Shown here: in pieces, positions 45,801 to 57,567 of the stretch
How the letters are laid out: each line of letters starts with the position of its first letter
How positions within the stretch are numbered: position 1 is the stretch's first letter
Source: Echria macrotheca
Lineage: Eukaryota > Ascomycota > Sordariomycetes > Sordariales > Schizotheciaceae
DNA length: 64,000 bases
Assembly (NCBI GenBank): GCA_030411725.1
Contig: MU839835.1
Coordinates: 558,001-622,000, forward strand
Direction: 5' to 3'
The notes under the pieces: generated by a model
What the model saw: only the letters and a program-made list of their open reading frames with translations
Database searches by the model: none
What the model was told of the DNA's origin: nothing
Program-made: the position numbers and the translations under genes

Positions 45801-48800
45801 CTAGCTGTGTTGGTTCGTTGGCCGCAGCATCGGCCTTGGTCTCAGACCCAGAAATGTCTTCAACAACGGCGGTGACTACTCCCTCGGCAGGAACTGCGGC
45901 AGAGGCTTGCGAGTCTGACACCGCGTCTTCAGCTGGCGTAGATGTCGGCTCCTCATCTCCTTGCGTTGCCTCAGGTTCGACCCGAGCGACATCCTCGTCC
46001 AGAGTCAGCTCGTCCAAAGCAGGGGAAGCGGCCGCTATGGGAAGCAATGTCAGCAAGATGTTCTTATCTCCAGGACCGGATACATACCTTGAGGCACAAC
46101 GGCCGGCTCTGCAACCTCCTCAGCATCCTCGTGGCTAGCAAGCACAGCCGGAGCGACAGGGTCTGTGTCAGTCTCTGGCTCCTTTGCTTGAGCCGAATCC
46201 TCCGTGGCGGTCTCGGGTTGTGCTGACTCGCCCTTCTCCTCCTCCACCACCTTTTCTTGTATTATTACAGGAGCAACAGTAGGCTCCGGGGTATCTTGGG
46301 TATCGACTGGGGTATCATCCGTAACGGCCGTTTCCGTAGTGGGTATCTCCGAAGTTTGCAAATCAAGTTCCGCCTCCGTTGGTTTCGAAATGCTTTCCGC
46401 GACCTCCTCCGCCTCCGCACCAGCTCCGGGGGTATCAAGCAACACGGGGTCCTCACCTTTAGCATTCTCAGCCGCCTTCTCCTCGCCAGGAATTGGCCCA
46501 ACTGTATCTTTGGCCTCGTCGTCATCGTTTTCCGGGGCATCCTTCGCTTCCGCAACGGCAGGATCAGAGTTCTTCTCGTCCTTTTCAACAGACACATCCT
46601 TCTCCTCAGCTGCGGGATCCTTGTCAACCTCGGCAGGAGCTTCTTCGCCCTCAGCTTCCTTCGGGAGATCGGTCTTGGTGTCCTCTGCTGGGGCTACACT
46701 AGGCTCCTCGGTCTTTGCGGACTCCTCAACCGCCCGAGCTTCGTCACCAGGGGAGGTTTCTTGATCATCGGTATTTTCGGGGATCGCAGCCAAAGTCTCG
46801 GGTTCGATCTCCTTCTCGACACTGGTCTCAGCGACTGCTACCTCTGCAGCTGTTTCAGGCTCCTCAGTCGGCTTCGTCTCTTCTAGCACGCTCTCAGGGT
46901 CAGCGGCATCCGAGTCTTTAGCAGGTGCGGGTTCGCCTGCACGGGCAGAGTCCTCAGTAGCCGTGGGCGCTTCTACCGCCACCGGTTCCTCGACACCTGA
47001 AGTCTCTTCCTCTGGTGTTGGTTCTACTGGCTCTGACTTGGCCTCTTCCGGAGCAGCAGCCGCCACTTCGACGGGAGTAGCCTCTTCGGCGGCGGGAGCA
47101 TCGGTGACTTCAGCAACAGTGCCTGCAGCCTCAGGTTCAGCAACACTTGCTTCTGTGGCAGCAGCTTCTGGTTCTTGAGGCTCAGGAGCATTGGCTTCGA
47201 CAGTGGGTTCCTCTGTATTCGCATCATCGTCCTTCGAGACTTGCTCCGCTTCGGCCGGTTCCTTGGCTTGTTCGTCAGCGACGGCTGCGATCGTGGGTTC
47301 AGCTGATGGAGCAGGAGCTTCGGTCGATTCAGCTCCAGCTTCATCTTTGCCCTCGGCCTCATCCGTGACCTCAGCTTTGCCTTGGGATGCCCCTTCGTCC
47401 TTGACTTCCGGTTCGTCCTCGACCTCGGGTGTCTCCTTGACCTCAGACTTGTCCTCGATGTCAGGTTCGTCTTTGGTCTCGGGCTCATCCTTGATCTCAG
47501 GTTCCTCCTTGGTCCCTGGCTCGTCCTTTGCCTCCGGCTCAGACGTTTTAAGGTCAGATTCATGTGTCTTCTCAGGAGAGGATTCAGCTTCGTCGGGCTT
47601 TGTCGGCTCTTCGCCGCTAGCCTTGTCCTCCACAGCCTCGGGCTCCTCTATTGAGTTGGGAACATCAGCCTCCTCAGTGGTGGTGGGAGCAACATCGGGC
47701 TCCGCAGTTTCGGCAGTGGCCCCCTCTTGGGCGGGCAGAGACTCCTTGTCTGCTTCAGCCTCGGGCTCAGGGGCAGCCTCGGTTGACGCAACGGGTTCCA
47801 CATCAGCCTTAAGCTCTAACGCGACTACCTCGGTGGCTGCCGCTTGTTCGGCTACAGCAGACTCAGGCTCGGTCGACTGCTCTTCTGTCACTTCAGGCTT
47901 GGCATCCACGGGGCCATCAGGTACGGTCTCCGCTGCCGACGATTCTTCTTCGTCTGCCACATTCTCGGTTTTCTTGTCGTGGACATCAGAGTCGCGAGTG
48001 AGCGGGCCATCGATGACCTCGTGCGCGTCAGCAAAGCGAACTTTCTTGGACGGAGAGTCAGGCTTTACCTCAGACACGGGGACAGCCTCAGGCGTAGCCT
48101 CAGCAGGAGCCTCAACCGGAGCCTCTGGGGCAGTTTCAGCAGGAGTCTCGGGAGCGGCCTCGGGGGCGGCTTCTGGGGCAGAAGTCTCGTCGGCGGTAGC
48201 TGGAGCCGGCTCGTTCGATTCGGTCTCGGCAGCCTCTACGGCTTTGTCGACCTCAGCCTGCTGGCTTTCGGGTTCATTCTCGGGCTTGTCGTCATTTTTA
48301 GCCTGAGGCTCTGAAGCTTTGACAATCGACTCGGACTCGGCGGCTTCTGGGGTCGAGGGTTCGGCATCAGCCGGCGCTCCCGCTTCGGGCTGTTCAACGG
48401 CTGGCTCTTCCTTTGGAGTGTCCGAAACCTCAGCGGCCGGGGCGGCGACATCCTGCTCGACGGAGGGCACATCCGGGGCAGACACCGCAGCCTCAATCTC
48501 TGTCTCGGCAGCTTCTTCCGTAGCAGGAGCTGTATCCCGTTCAACCGGAGCATCAGCCGCGGCTTCCTCGGCCGTCTCCTCACCAGCTTTGTCTGGACTG
48601 GCGGTCTCCTTGGCGTCTGCTTCAACGGCAGAGACTTCCGGGGTCGGCTCAGCAGCCTTTGCATCTTCTGTTGATTCAACGACTAGAGGAGCAGCTTCCG
48701 CAGTCCCGGAGACCTCGGTATCGGCCTCAGTGGCAGACGCAACAACATCGGTTTCAACAGTGGCTGGCTCAACGGCGGCGGGCTCTTTGGCTTCAGGCTC

Positions 48801-51143
48801 CGTGGTTTCGGCAGCTTGAGGTGCTTCTGTCGCTTCAGCTGGGCTCTCGACTGAGGCCGCTGGTTCATCAACTGTGACCGCGGTTTCTTCGGTCTCCGGA
48901 GCGACCGTCTCTTCGGCCTCGGTGACAGCAGGCTCGGCCGAGGCTGATTCCTCCGTGGGGTTTGGCTCTTCAACAGCGGGTTCTGCGGCAGAAGTTTCTT
49001 CCGTAGTATTGGTCGTCGCGGGCTCCGGTTCAGTAACTGGCTCCTCCTTTTCGGCAACCACGGCCCTATAATGCGTTAGTTGTTGCCGGACGTAGAAAAA
49101 AAACAACGAATACTTACTCTACCGCCTCTGGCTCGATTGCCTTTTCGACCTCAGGCGTGGTCTCGGGAACGGAAACTCCCTTTTCCGTGGCGGGCTCACT
49201 AACATGTGCATTAGTAATGAAATGTATACCTCGTGCAGGTTTACTTACCCATCGGCGACGTCGGTCTCGGCCGGTTCCTCTGAAGTTGCATCTTGCTTGG
49301 AGTCTACTGCAAGTACTTCTTCAACCTTAGCCGGCTCGTCAACGGGGTCCTGGGCAGTCTCCTCGGCAGGCTCCTCGGCAGTCACAGTCTCAGGTGCAGC
49401 TGCAGAGTCCTGGGGTTGCTCCGTGACGTCCTCGACAGCCTCCTTCGGCTGTTCGTCCGCTTCGGCGTCCGTCGTGACAGGCTGCTGAGGTTCATCAGTC
49501 TTGCCCTCATCTGTGGGCTTTTCAGGAGCGTCCGTCACACCCTCAACATTTTCGACAGTCGTGGCCGCGGCGTCTTCTGGAGCCGCAGTGGGTGTTTCAT
49601 CTGTGGTAGCGTGAACCTCTTTATCCGACGATGGGTCAGCCTGCTCGGTCGTTTCAGCAGGCTTTTCCTCTTCAGCAGCCTCGGGCGCAGAAGCCTCCTT
49701 GACATCAGCCACAGGGGCATCCTCTACGGCAGGAGCATCTTGCGTCTCCGCAGGAGCCGCTTCATCCTTGTCCGCAGATTCCGCCGCCGGAGCCTCGGTA
49801 GGTTCTTCGCTCTCAGTCTTCACTTCTGGAGATTCGTCAACCGGGGGAACAGCTTCAACGACCTCTGGTTCTACTGCTGGCGCGGGCGCTGGGGCCGCTT
49901 CTGATGCCTCTGGTACAGCTGCAACCTCAGCGTCGGTCGTAGGAGCCGCAGAATCCGACTCCTTTTCCTCCTTCGGAGCTTCAGTAGCTGCGACAGGTGC
50001 CTCTGATGCCTCTTCGTTGGCTACTGCGGGCTCGACTTCTTGTGTTTCTGCGTCGGGGGCCGTCGGCGCCAACTCTTCAGGAGTCTCTGCAACTTCCTTC
50101 TCTACCTCGGACTCGACGCTGGGAGCAGCGGGGGCCTCTGCATCCTCAGTTGGTGCAGGATTCGTGTTAGCAGCGTCGTTGGCTTTGGCGTCAGTGCCAA
50201 CAGCCTCACTGACTTCAGCCGGGGCCACGGCCTCGGGCTCCGCACTGGCTTCGGGCTCCGAAGCAGGCGCCGGGGATTCGTCCTTGGTGGGCTCCACCTT
50301 CTCCTCGGCGGGGGTTGCCGAAGATGGCTCGGTCGGCTTGCTGTCTTCGCTATCGGCCCCGTTGGCAGCAGCGGCAGCGGGGAGGGATCTCGCCTCGTCT
50401 GTGGCTTCGGACTTAGAAGGCGACTCGGGTGTCTTGTCCTTCTTTCCCTTCCCCTTCTCCTCTTCCTTCTTTTTGCCCTTGCCCTTCTTCCCCTTCTTAC
50501 CGGGGCTCGTCGCCTCCTCAGGCTCAGCCTCGGCTTCTGGTTGAGCTTCTGGCTCCGCTTGCGGCTCGGGTTGTGGGGGTGGCGCTTTGGTGTCCTTCTT
50601 CTTTCCCTTGCCCTTCTTTCCTTTCTTCGTAGTGCTGGCCCACTCGTCCTCGGCTTCGGGTTCCGCCTCAGGTTGGGGTTGCGCCTCGGGCTCGGGCTCT
50701 GCAGGCTCGGATTTGGTGGCCTTGCCCTTCTTCTTGTCCTTCTTACCCTTCTTGCCCTTGACTGGGGTCGGGGAAGTTGGAGAGGCAACTTCCTCGGTGG
50801 GCTCTACCTCCTGGGAGTCAGGTGACTCTGGTGCCTCCGGTTCCGTTGGGGCGGCCGGCTCCGTCTCTACCTCTCCAAAGGGCCCCTCCTCTAGGTCGGC
50901 AGGCTCAGGTGCTTCACACTATATCAGCTTCAAGTGTACACCAAGGACTGACAAGACATTGGACTTACCATCGTCTACCTCGGCATCCTCCTCGTTGGCG
51001 TCCTCCGAGTCTGAGGGGGGCTGGAAGTACTTGACCGGCTCATATTTGGTTACCTGGATAGAACTAACGTCGGCACACTGGACCTTGGACCAATCAAGGT
51101 TCGCCCGCGAGGGACAGACATCGACATCTTCGGGGTTGTTCAT
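39877..51143 (-). CDS. Giant disordered Ala/Glu/Pro/Val-rich protein (involucrin-repeat-like)
   Basis: Five exons, 51143-50969, 50911-49249, 49198-49118, 49065-46088 and 46034-39877, join in frame to 3684 residues. The first ~58 residues look folded (NLDWSKVQCADVSSIQVTKY) and may be a conserved module. Lysine-rich blocks (KGKKGKKDKKKGK and similar) alternate with acidic Pro/Glu stretches to ~residue 270. Then comes a very long acidic, Ala/Glu/Pro/Val/Ser/Thr-rich region to about residue 3050. Short Ala/Gly-rich hydrophobic segments lie near residues 2557, 2944, 3067 and 3260. The last ~400 residues are basic and Ser/Arg/His-rich, ending PGIRAAIKRFFTN. Fungal proteins of this make-up are often annotated as involucrin repeat proteins, and some of those are Woronin-body tethers of the Leashin group. 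Membership of that group is a guess from architecture, not shown. No enzyme motif. Confidence 0.8.
40028..40117 (-). repeat. 30-bp tandem repeat in the giant protein's tail
   Basis: Three diverged copies, starting at about 40028, 40058 and 40088, encode near-identical 10-residue units (TKETLSSATK, TKESLSSAAK and relatives); a fourth copy further along is degenerate. The unit alternates Lys/Thr/Glu with Ser/Ala/Leu and could form an amphipathic helix. Confidence 0.75.
47397..47540 (-). repeat. 18-bp (hexapeptide) repeat in the giant protein
   Basis: Eight adjoining copies of a six-residue unit close to EPEXKD (EPEAKD, EPEIKD, EPETKD, EPEVKD and variants). The period is exactly 18 nt over 144 nt, and the repeat is acidic overall with one Lys in most units. 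Confidence 0.8.
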
Positions 51144-54020
51144 ACTTGTGGGACCTCAACCTGTGCCTGGTCGGAGGGGATCTCGACGGTAAGAGCCTGA
51201 GGGGCGTTCTTATTATCCTCCATGCAGAGCGATCTTGTCCCGGCGTCTCGGAAAGCTGCAGATGGCTACGCAAACAGAGGTGGGACCTTGTGCCGTGGTT
51301 GGCAGGCGGGATCGGGTATATGGGAGGACTGGCTGGTGGTGCCGTGCAGCGTGCTGCGGCAGGACCTTCGGATGTCACGTCCTGTGTGTGGTTGGCCGCG
51401 GCCGGTGGTGCTGGGTCTTGGTGTCAAACGTGGGCAGCTTGGAAGCTGTGGTTGATTGCAAAAACTGGGTATTCTCGTGGATCTCGACTGCAGGTGCGAA
51501 AACAGTTCACTTCGGCCTCCCAACGCGCTGGTAGAGGAAAACGACGTGCAGTCTCCGGGATTCAGGAATTACGAGTGCAGGAAGAGTTGTTTGACGGGGA
51601 GAGGGGTGTCCCTTGAGAAAAGAGCTCGACGCACCGGGGCTTGGCAGAGCAGGAGCGAGACATGGAGCAAGCATCCATCCCACTTGCCCGCTCGGTACTA
51701 CCTGGACCCCCCGTCAACACCAACACCAACCCCACGGTAGAGACGACTCCATGCGGCCGAACTTTTCCGTCCAAGTGACCACGGCGAGACTGGGGCGGCA
51801 TTGGCCCACGCACGATGCAGTGGCGCCACGTCGACACGGGGTTGGACAGCACGCCAGCAATCAGCATCCGCGCCGCGGAGTCGACGGCAGCACGTCGTCA
51901 CGGTGCGACGGAGCGTCTGAGAGAATATTCTGAATGGCGGCCCAACGGCCAACGAGGCAATTACACTAGTCCGATAGGGCAGATGCCGTGCTGGAGCCCA
52001 AGCCGGCGCGAGCGAGATTGGCCCAGATGGGATGACATGAAGCGGCAAAGATTGGCGGCTTCCAAAGCCGTGCAGCTGTGACACACCACGTTACCGAGCA
52101 CCGACGTTTGTTGATTGCTCGATTCCGCTGCCCGATACCGCTCCCGCCGGCCATTCGCTGCGCCGGCAGCAAAGAATCGCAGGCCATGTGCGGCGCCCAG
52201 GACCTCCTCTCATGGCGCCGCATCCCGGCCGGGGGTGCCTCGCCGAGCTTCCCTTGCTTGCCTGGGTGAATTGGAGCGAATTGGCGCGAGATTGGGCCAT
52301 TACGGGCCCTTCTTTTCTCAGAGCGGTAACCCGGCAGGTTCCTGGATCAGCCACATGCTGTCGTGGCGATCGCGGTACCGCTACAAGCTTCGACGAGCGC
52401 GCGCGACTGCAGCGTCGGTCCTCGGGACTTGCGGGATACCTGCAATCTGGAGAAAGTGGGAGCAGCCGTCCCGACCTCAGGACGTGCAGATGGTGCAAAC
52501 TGGCGCAAGCTACGTGGTGGTCGTCTTTTGGCTTGTTGAGTGTGGAGATCCATGCAGCAGGGGTCGGTGGCTAGCCGCGACGGTAACTGGGCCTAGACAC
52601 AAACCGAAATCGGTACGTGGGGCAATGGCCAGCGAACAAGCGACCAGCCAAATTTTTCATCATCCTCATTGCGGCCCATCGGGGATTCGCTGGCACTCCA
52701 AATTCGGATGGCAATGACGATTGACCTCTGACAGCTCATCGTGAGGGAAATAACGCATTGTCGAATGACGGTGCCTGACTTTGCGAGGTCACGCGAATGT
52801 TAGGAGAGGAACTCGAAATTTTGTTGACCGCCTGGTGGATCAACACCAGGCAGAGACCCACTTTGAAAGTCCTGCGCTAACAACGCATTGAGGAACGTCG
52901 GGGTCCTCGACCCCAGACGCCATGGGTCTGCAAATTGCGCTAAAAATGACAAGGCGGCCATCACATTTAGTGTACCAGCCTCGCCGAGCATCGAGATCGA
53001 CTCAACAGGCACATGCTCAGTCACTGTGCGTAACTCGACTCGTCTACCTAAAGCGACAGATTTTGAAGAGAGCTTGTATTGTACAAAGACGAGACAGGCA
53101 TGATGTTGGGAGATGGTTGCGGGTATCGGTACTGCTCAGATCGGCTCTGAGTCAGCTCATGCTGTGGACCAAATACTCGAAGACAATCTCACGACACGAG
53201 GTCACACACGAAACTCCCGCAACTACCTCAGCAGGGAATCACATCGTTGAAGATACTGTAGCATCAACACTGGCGGGAACTATAAAAACCAAGAAGCATC
53301 GCGTAGCCCGTCCGCGGTAGGTAGAAGCATCCCAGCCTCGTCGACCGCAGAACGAGCGAGGCTGGGAAACAAAAAAACAGCTCCCGAGGTTGTTGTCCAG
53401 TGAGCAGCTCCACATTCGAACGAGACGAACTCACCGCCAGCGAAATGACCAAGCCAAATCCGACAAGCTATCAAAAGGCGGTGTGAGAGCGCCACCATGA
53501 CCGGAACTGTTTCTCGGTCTGTTCAGCAAGAGTGGATTCCAAACGTCTGTGCATTCTCATGAACTCCCCAGCCATTCCTGCGAACCCTTCCCGCCAACGA
53601 CACGGGCGGGGTGCGTCCCCGAGGCCGGGATAAAGACACTTGGGATGCAAAGCGCGAATCGGCAGAGACGCCAGGCTGGACCGGTGCATCTTGCAGAAGT
53701 ATCATGTGGTAATCTAGCTCGGCATTGCGCTGCGTGACCTCACATCCGAAATCCGAAATTATGAAATGTATGTGGCCCTCGAATAACGCCCGCGCCGCCA
53801 CTATGTTGGTTCGAAGGAGACTTCGAAGGACGGTGTCTCTGTAACATCCAGATTATCGAGGCCGTATCTCATCACCCAACGCTGTCGCCCCTATCTTCCC
53901 TTGCCTGGGTATCCCAGCGAAATTCCACCGTCATTACCACTTGTCTGATGATGGGATGAACGGGTGGTAACGCGATCCGATACACCTGAACCCGATGTTC
54001 TCCATCGCATCGCCAGGACC
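51144..54020. other. 2.9-kb spacer upstream of the giant protein gene
   Basis: Runs from the giant gene's start to the SNF7 stop. Several open frames up to 200 codons (for example 52115-52717, +) overlap one another, lack motifs and have Arg/Ser/Trp-rich translations typical of non-coding GC-rich DNA. It probably contains a long promoter and 5' UTR. I see no gene. Confidence 0.55.
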
Positions 54021-54857
54021 TCACATGGCCATCTCGGCTTGCAGCTTTCTGAGCTCCGCTTCTTCGTCGTCCTCCTCGACGGCTGGTGCCTTTCCCTTGG
54101 CTGCAAGATGTTAGCTAACGTTCAATACGAAGAGGTTGGTTGACCTGCGTTCTGTCTTGACAGCAGCCGGCAGCCGTTGGATGGCATCGACGGGGACTGT
54201 TCCGGTCTCGAGCATCTTCTGGTCGAGCTCCTCTTGCCGGAGAGCGTCCAGCTCGTCTTCCAGATCCGCCTCGTCGACTTGGTTGCCAAGGTTGATGCTG
54301 TTCATAGCCTCCACAATCTCCTCGCTGAGCGCGTTCTGCTCTTGTAGTTTCGCCCTGAAAGTCTTCATCAGCCAAGCCATGTAAATGTAGACAAGAATAA
54401 CGCACATTGTCTCATCGACCTTCTCCGGGGTGAGCTTCCCGTGAATCGACTTCATAGCTTCGCTCGCCCTCTCCATCGCCGCGAGGGTTTCCCTGTTGAT
54501 GTTTGCAGACTCGATGGCGTTAATCTGCTGTTCGAGGGTCCCGATCTGCCCCAGCGTCTGGTCGAGTGAGTGTTCGTGTTGCTTCTTGCGCCTTAGTGCC
54601 GCCTTCGCCGCTATCGTGTCCAGCAACGTTAGCACAGCTCTCTACCCCGAGGTGCCAGCCAGCATACCATTCTTGTTTGTGTTCACGTTCTTCCGTGCCA
54701 GGGCGTCTTGCTCGTCGATCTGTGTTTGGAGGTGCTTCTCCCGCTTCTGCAGCATCTCAAGCTGCGACCGCAGCGCGAGGATGGCATTTTTGGGGCTGTC
54801 TTTCCGCTTCGCCGCGGCGGAGCCGCCAAACAGAGTGCTAGGCCACCATCCGGACAT
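54021..54857 (-). CDS. SNF7: ESCRT-III subunit Snf7/Vps32
   Basis: Exons 54857-54668, 54610-54406, 54354-54149 and 54100-54021 give 226 residues (yeast Snf7 has 240). The N-terminal half is the basic helical hairpin (ILALRSQLEMLQKREKHLQT, then AAKAALRRKKQHEHSL), and residues in the middle include LTPEKVDETM, typical of the Snf7 family. The acidic C-terminus ends AELRKLQAEMAM, an MIM1-type motif recognised by Vps4. Snf7 polymerises on endosomes to constrict and cut membrane necks. The last intron only gives the conserved tail in frame if its donor is GC rather than GT (GCAGGT at 54148-54143); the acceptor CTTGCAG and branch GCTAAC are good. It is divergent from TEN1 across 606 bp. Confidence 0.9.
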
Positions 54858-55463
54858 GGTGATGTAGCAATAAATGTCTAAGGTCGAGAGGCGGACGAGA
54901 TGCTGGGAGCGTTCTCAGCTGTCGGTTTTAGGTGTTTGGTGGATCGGTCCGGTGGTGAAGTGCAGGTGACCAAGTTGAGCGATGACGCCGCTTCGGGATG
55001 GCGGGGTCCGCGGCGTTAGCAAACTCCGCAGGCTGATAGGAGCTCGTCGAGGACGTCCTCTAGAGACAGATAAACACCAAAGTCTTCGCAAAGTGAAGCA
55101 GGTCGCTTTGTTCTTGCCGCGGGAGAGCCAGGCTCAAGTGATGATTGCTGAGGTCGACAATGGGTGCCTATCGTCGGGTATGATGCAAGGCGTTTCCAGG
55201 TTGCCAGGCCTCCTGATGCGGCAACAGCCCCAGGCGGCCGAAGATCACCCGCTGCCATCATGTGACTTGCTGGTGGGGGCTGACTAAGGCTCTTCCGTCG
55301 TGCACGTACCAAGCTCACCGTGTAAGTTCACAGAGTTACTGCTTCCCGCGGTGAGATGCAACTTCCCCAGAAGATCAGCTTGCAAATTCGGCGGTTTCAT
55401 GGCAGTTCATTGACAGCCATTGCAATCCCAAAAACCTGCCTACCATACACACCATGAGAAATC
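54858..55463. promoter_or_regulatory. Bidirectional promoter region SNF7/TEN1
   Basis: 606 bp between divergent starts. No other coding signal; it must hold both promoters and 5' UTRs. No specific motif is assigned. Confidence 0.5.
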
Positions 55464-56107
55464 ATGTCCAATGGCCCGCCTGCCTCGCATCTTTGCTTAC
55501 TCTCTGACTTGCCATCGAGACAAGTTGGGGACAAAGTGAGATTTCTCGGATGGTGAGCAATGTGCAGTTGCTTAAATCCCCGGAGAGCCATTATTCATCA
55601 TTACACCCCACTTGATCCCTCGCAGTCGAGGTCGGCCATTTCCCCAACGCCACGATTTTGGTCTCAAAACCCCAGTGTCTTCGTTATCCCCTATTTGCCG
55701 TTCCGTTCCTTATGCTTTGAAGTGCAAAGCTAATTCATGACAGCGTCGTATCCTACTCCTCGGCCTCCGGGGTGTTGATTCTCCAGCACCGGGTGACGAC
55801 TGGTCGTTCTCCGACCGAGGCGTTGGTAAACGTGGATCTGATTCTGGACCGTCTTGAGGCCCAGCTCACCCGCGTCGGGGAGTGGGTGAACGTGGTGGGA
55901 TACATCGAATCCGTCACGCCTTCAATCAGCGGGCCGACGAAGGGGGATGGAGCAACGTCCATCCACGTTCAGGGAATCCTCGTATGGTCGGCGGGCTCTC
56001 TGGACGTGCAGCGTTACGAGGCATCCGTGGACACCTTGATATCCAGCAAATTCCAGTCTGGTGGCGAGACTGCACACTCGGAAGCCCTGCTACGCGCCCC
56101 AAGATAG
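55464..56107 (+). CDS. TEN1: CST telomere-capping complex subunit Ten1
   Basis: Exon 1 is 55464-55552 and exon 2 is 55744-56107, giving 150 residues. Exon 1 encodes MSNGPPASHLCLLSDLPSRQ, then VGDKVRFLG. The junction codon is Cys and exon 2 continues VVSYSSASGVLILQHRV, giving the FLGCV..YS pattern of fungal Ten1. Further on come LILDRLEAQLTRVGEWVNVV and a C-terminal LVWSAGSLDVQRYE, also typical of the family. Ten1 is a small OB-fold protein that joins Stn1 (and Cdc13/CTC1) on single-stranded telomeric DNA, protecting ends and helping fill-in synthesis. The 191-nt intron is longer than others here; a small extra exon cannot be excluded, but the two-exon model is in frame. Confidence 0.88.
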
Positions 56108-57074
56108 CCGCCGCTCACCAGACGGGTCCAGCTGATGATGAAAGAATATCGAGGCTGGAGGTTGAGGGCCATATCTACCAGTTGCCATACACCGACGGAT
56201 AGATCGTCTTCCGTCCCTCCTTCGGAAACGCACTTTCAAGCCACGGTGCTTGAAACATCTATCGGCATGAAGGATGGGTTCCGACTGAGTGCCACAGCAT
56301 ATGTGGTAAGACTCACTACCACGCTGGCATCCACCCCGTCGTATTGGTCCTGCGCGTCATGAGGGGACAGTTCTAAACCAGGGAGCCCGGGACTTCACGC
56401 CGGTCTTGACGTCGCGACGCACAGTACTTGGCTAGGTCCATCGCCATGTCCATGCAGGCCTGATTGGACTGAAATATCCCGAGATGGCCATGGCCAGCCC
56501 CAAGGCTCCCGGCCACTGTGTTGCTGCCACAATCGGGCCATCACGATCTTGATGCGGTCTCGAGAGACTTCGGCTTCTGGAGCTCAGCGCCGTCACTACT
56601 CCGGATCCGAAATGCAGGCTTTCCGGTTGGAACATCTAATTGGGCTATTATTGCAGACCGCTCGAAAACCGGCTAGTACCCCTTTCTCTATGCATAATCC
56701 GACGTGTGTATGCAGTTATCCGCCGAAGATAGGAAAATGCGGACTCGATTGGGCTCACGCACCGCCAGCTGGCACGATGTAGCTGGTCAGTCCCAAAATC
56801 ACAACCGCCATGCTTCCACAGATCCAATATTCTCCCATGCGCCCCCAAACGACTAACACGGAGCATTCTGCCTCGCTATTTGCTCTCCACCACTCCTTCC
56901 TGTCTCGGCATCGGTCTCGGCCCGGGAGTGGCTGAACGCGACATGCTTCGCTCCCCCTTTTGCATGACGGAGTCTATGCATCTCCCTCGTCAAACCCTCC
57001 GAGTTGGACACCTGGTGCAGTCTTGTCCAACAACACTTCCTGCCCTCTGTCGGTGGTCGCTGGGTGTGTTGCGC
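56108..57074. other. Intergenic region between convergent genes
   Basis: Between the TEN1 stop (+) and the stop of the 57075 gene (-). No open frame with a motif. Confidence 0.6.
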
Positions 57075-57567
57075 TCATCGGCGTCTGTCATCTTGTCCGC
57101 TGCTGCTGCGCCAGCGGTCGTCCTTTCTCCGTCTCATCGAGCCGCTGCTGCCGGCCTTGGAGATAACAACGGGTTGGTGGAGTGGTCGCTTGAGAGGCTT
57201 GTCCGACTTGCTCGATGCCCTCGCTGCTGCCTGTTTTTCCCACATCTCCTTCGATTTGACGCAGATGTCGTCGATTTGCTCCTGACACCATGTCAGTCCC
57301 GCGACACGCCAAGGCTCCGACCCCTCCACTCCAAGCTCACATCTGTCAAACATGGTCCGGGCGTCGTGATCAAGAAGCCATCTTCTCCCTGCGGTCGGCA
57401 TAGTCAGACAACATGTCGATTCTCTTCGAGGGGGTATTACGCACCTCGCGTGTAAAGGGCCTCACGGTTGCTTCCGGCCCAAGGTAGTACTGAAGCTCTT
57501 GGGTTATAACCTTCTTGTGGATGTCCAGATGAGGGATCCAGTATTTGTTCATGGAAGAGGACGACAT
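57075..57567 (-). CDS. Small conserved-looking fungal protein, unknown function
   Basis: Exons 57567-57445, 57388-57341 (48 nt) and 57281-57075 give 125 residues, with all introns phase 0. The N-terminal two thirds read as one compact domain: MNKYWIPHLDIHKKVITQEL, then QYYLGPEATVRPFTREGEDG and FLITTPGPCLTDEQIDDICV. The reconstruction is supported because the three exons complete this block without gaps. I recall similar blocks in hypothetical proteins of other filamentous ascomycetes but no function. The last ~45 residues are basic, Ser/Arg-rich and probably disordered. An in-frame ATG 15 nt downstream (57552, MNKYW) is an equally good start. Confidence 0.75.

Noticed and set aside
43805..50825. 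Many long + strand open frames (for example 47191-48306, 49699-50544, 45494-46138)
   Set aside because: They are antisense shadows of the giant gene: GCN/GAR codon bias on the minus strand removes stops on the other strand. Their Ser/Ala/Gly-only translations have no motifs.
52115..52717. 200-codon + strand frame
   Set aside because: No motif, erratic composition, overlapped by frames on both strands; consistent with chance in GC-rich spacer.
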